NCBI GenBank assembly: GCA_049999725.1
Contig: JBNGIS010001808.1
Span: 1 to 21,469 of the forward strand
Source: Haplomitrium mnioides
Taxonomy: Eukaryota > Marchantiophyta > Haplomitriopsida > Calobryales
Direction: 5' to 3'
Length of the DNA: 21,469 nucleotides
Position 1 is the stretch's first letter; each line of letters starts with the position of its first letter. The position numbers and the translations under genes are program-made. A model generated the notes under the pieces. The model was not told the origin of the DNA. It made no database searches and saw only the letters and a list, made by a program, of their open reading frames with translations. Positions 21,101 to 21,469 of the stretch are shown here, piece after piece.

Positions 21101-21469
21101 CAACCACTTGAAGGGTAACAAAGATCTTGTGTTGGATAAAGTTTGTTTCTATAATTCTCTACAAGAACTGGGTTCCCTCTTTGATCCTTTACGCGCAAGT
21201 TGTTCAATTGTTAATCCTATGCGCGCATTGAATTCACTCCTTGACCCTATGCGCGCATGGAGTTCACCTTCTCAATCTTTTTAGGCATAGCTTTCTGATT
21301 CAACAAAAGCCATCTTTCTCCCCAATATACTTGCCATCACACTTGACACTTTTGGTACTCCATTGCTTGCCTCCAAATAATTGTGATTTGAACAAATCTC
21401 AACCTACGTATCAAAAGTAACACTTTTTTGTGAAGATGAATCTTGAAATTCTAACCTCTTCTTGCTTTT
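21101..21469 (-). other. Upstream end of the transposase-like element
   Basis: This lies 5' of the recognisable transposase frame on the minus strand. Open stretches exist but carry several stops, and no domain is recognised. It includes a 30-bp tandem repeat (21177-21266) with palindrome cores. The region may be an eroded first exon, leader or subterminal part of the element, and it runs off the window. Confidence 0.35.
21177..21266 (-). repeat. 30-bp tandem repeat with palindromic cores, 3 copies
   Basis: Cores CTTTACGCGCAAG, CTATGCGCGCATTG and CTATGCGCGCATGG start at 21187, 21217 and 21247, exactly 30 bases apart. On the minus strand the period keeps frame and gives three decapeptide-like repeats containing ARIG, ARIG and ARKG. 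Two stop codons lie just upstream in that frame, so translation is doubtful. Confidence 0.75.

Overview
The window looks like repeat-rich, heterochromatin-type nuclear DNA of a seed plant or other vascular plant. The evidence is an old Ty1/copia element with long terminal repeats (LTRs), the LTR-gag end of a Ty3/gypsy element, a large AT-rich satellite, a decayed DNA-transposase gene, and a scrap of mitochondrial cox3 still in its unedited genomic form. The many C-to-U editing-type codons in that scrap fit a plant with heavy mitochondrial editing, such as a gymnosperm; this is inference. I see no intact host gene, rRNA, tRNA or CRISPR array.

Layout. 1-863: unassigned sequence with a T19 tract. 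864-2237 (minus strand): a truncated Ty3/gypsy element (gag/protease remnant, primer-binding site, 375-bp LTR). 2238-4990 and 10892-15560: one satellite array built from 36-bp and 63-bp units that often pair as 99 bp. The array carries the cox3 fragment at 3176-3361 and was later split by a complete Ty1/copia element at 4991-10891 (LTRs 910 and 909 bp, about 90% identical by hand alignment). 15561-17269: AT-rich non-coding DNA with copies of a short palindrome and a 52-bp tandem repeat. 17270-21100 (minus): a dead transposase-like gene of the DUF7869 / 'GHTH' type, with more copies of the palindrome within it and upstream. 21101-21469: the upstream end of that element, with a 30-bp tandem repeat.

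History. The array came first, then the mitochondrial fragment and the two LTR elements. Where I can judge them, all coding regions are broken mainly by nonsense changes that C-to-T or G-to-A transitions would give, as expected of methylated, silenced DNA.

The most unusual items are the 36/63-bp satellite, whose unit lengths are all multiples of three (and nine) and whose minus strand reads as a repeated peptide; the unedited cox3 fragment inside it; and a palindrome of consensus CCTATGCGCGCATAGG that is confined to the transposase region and may be a transposase-binding site.
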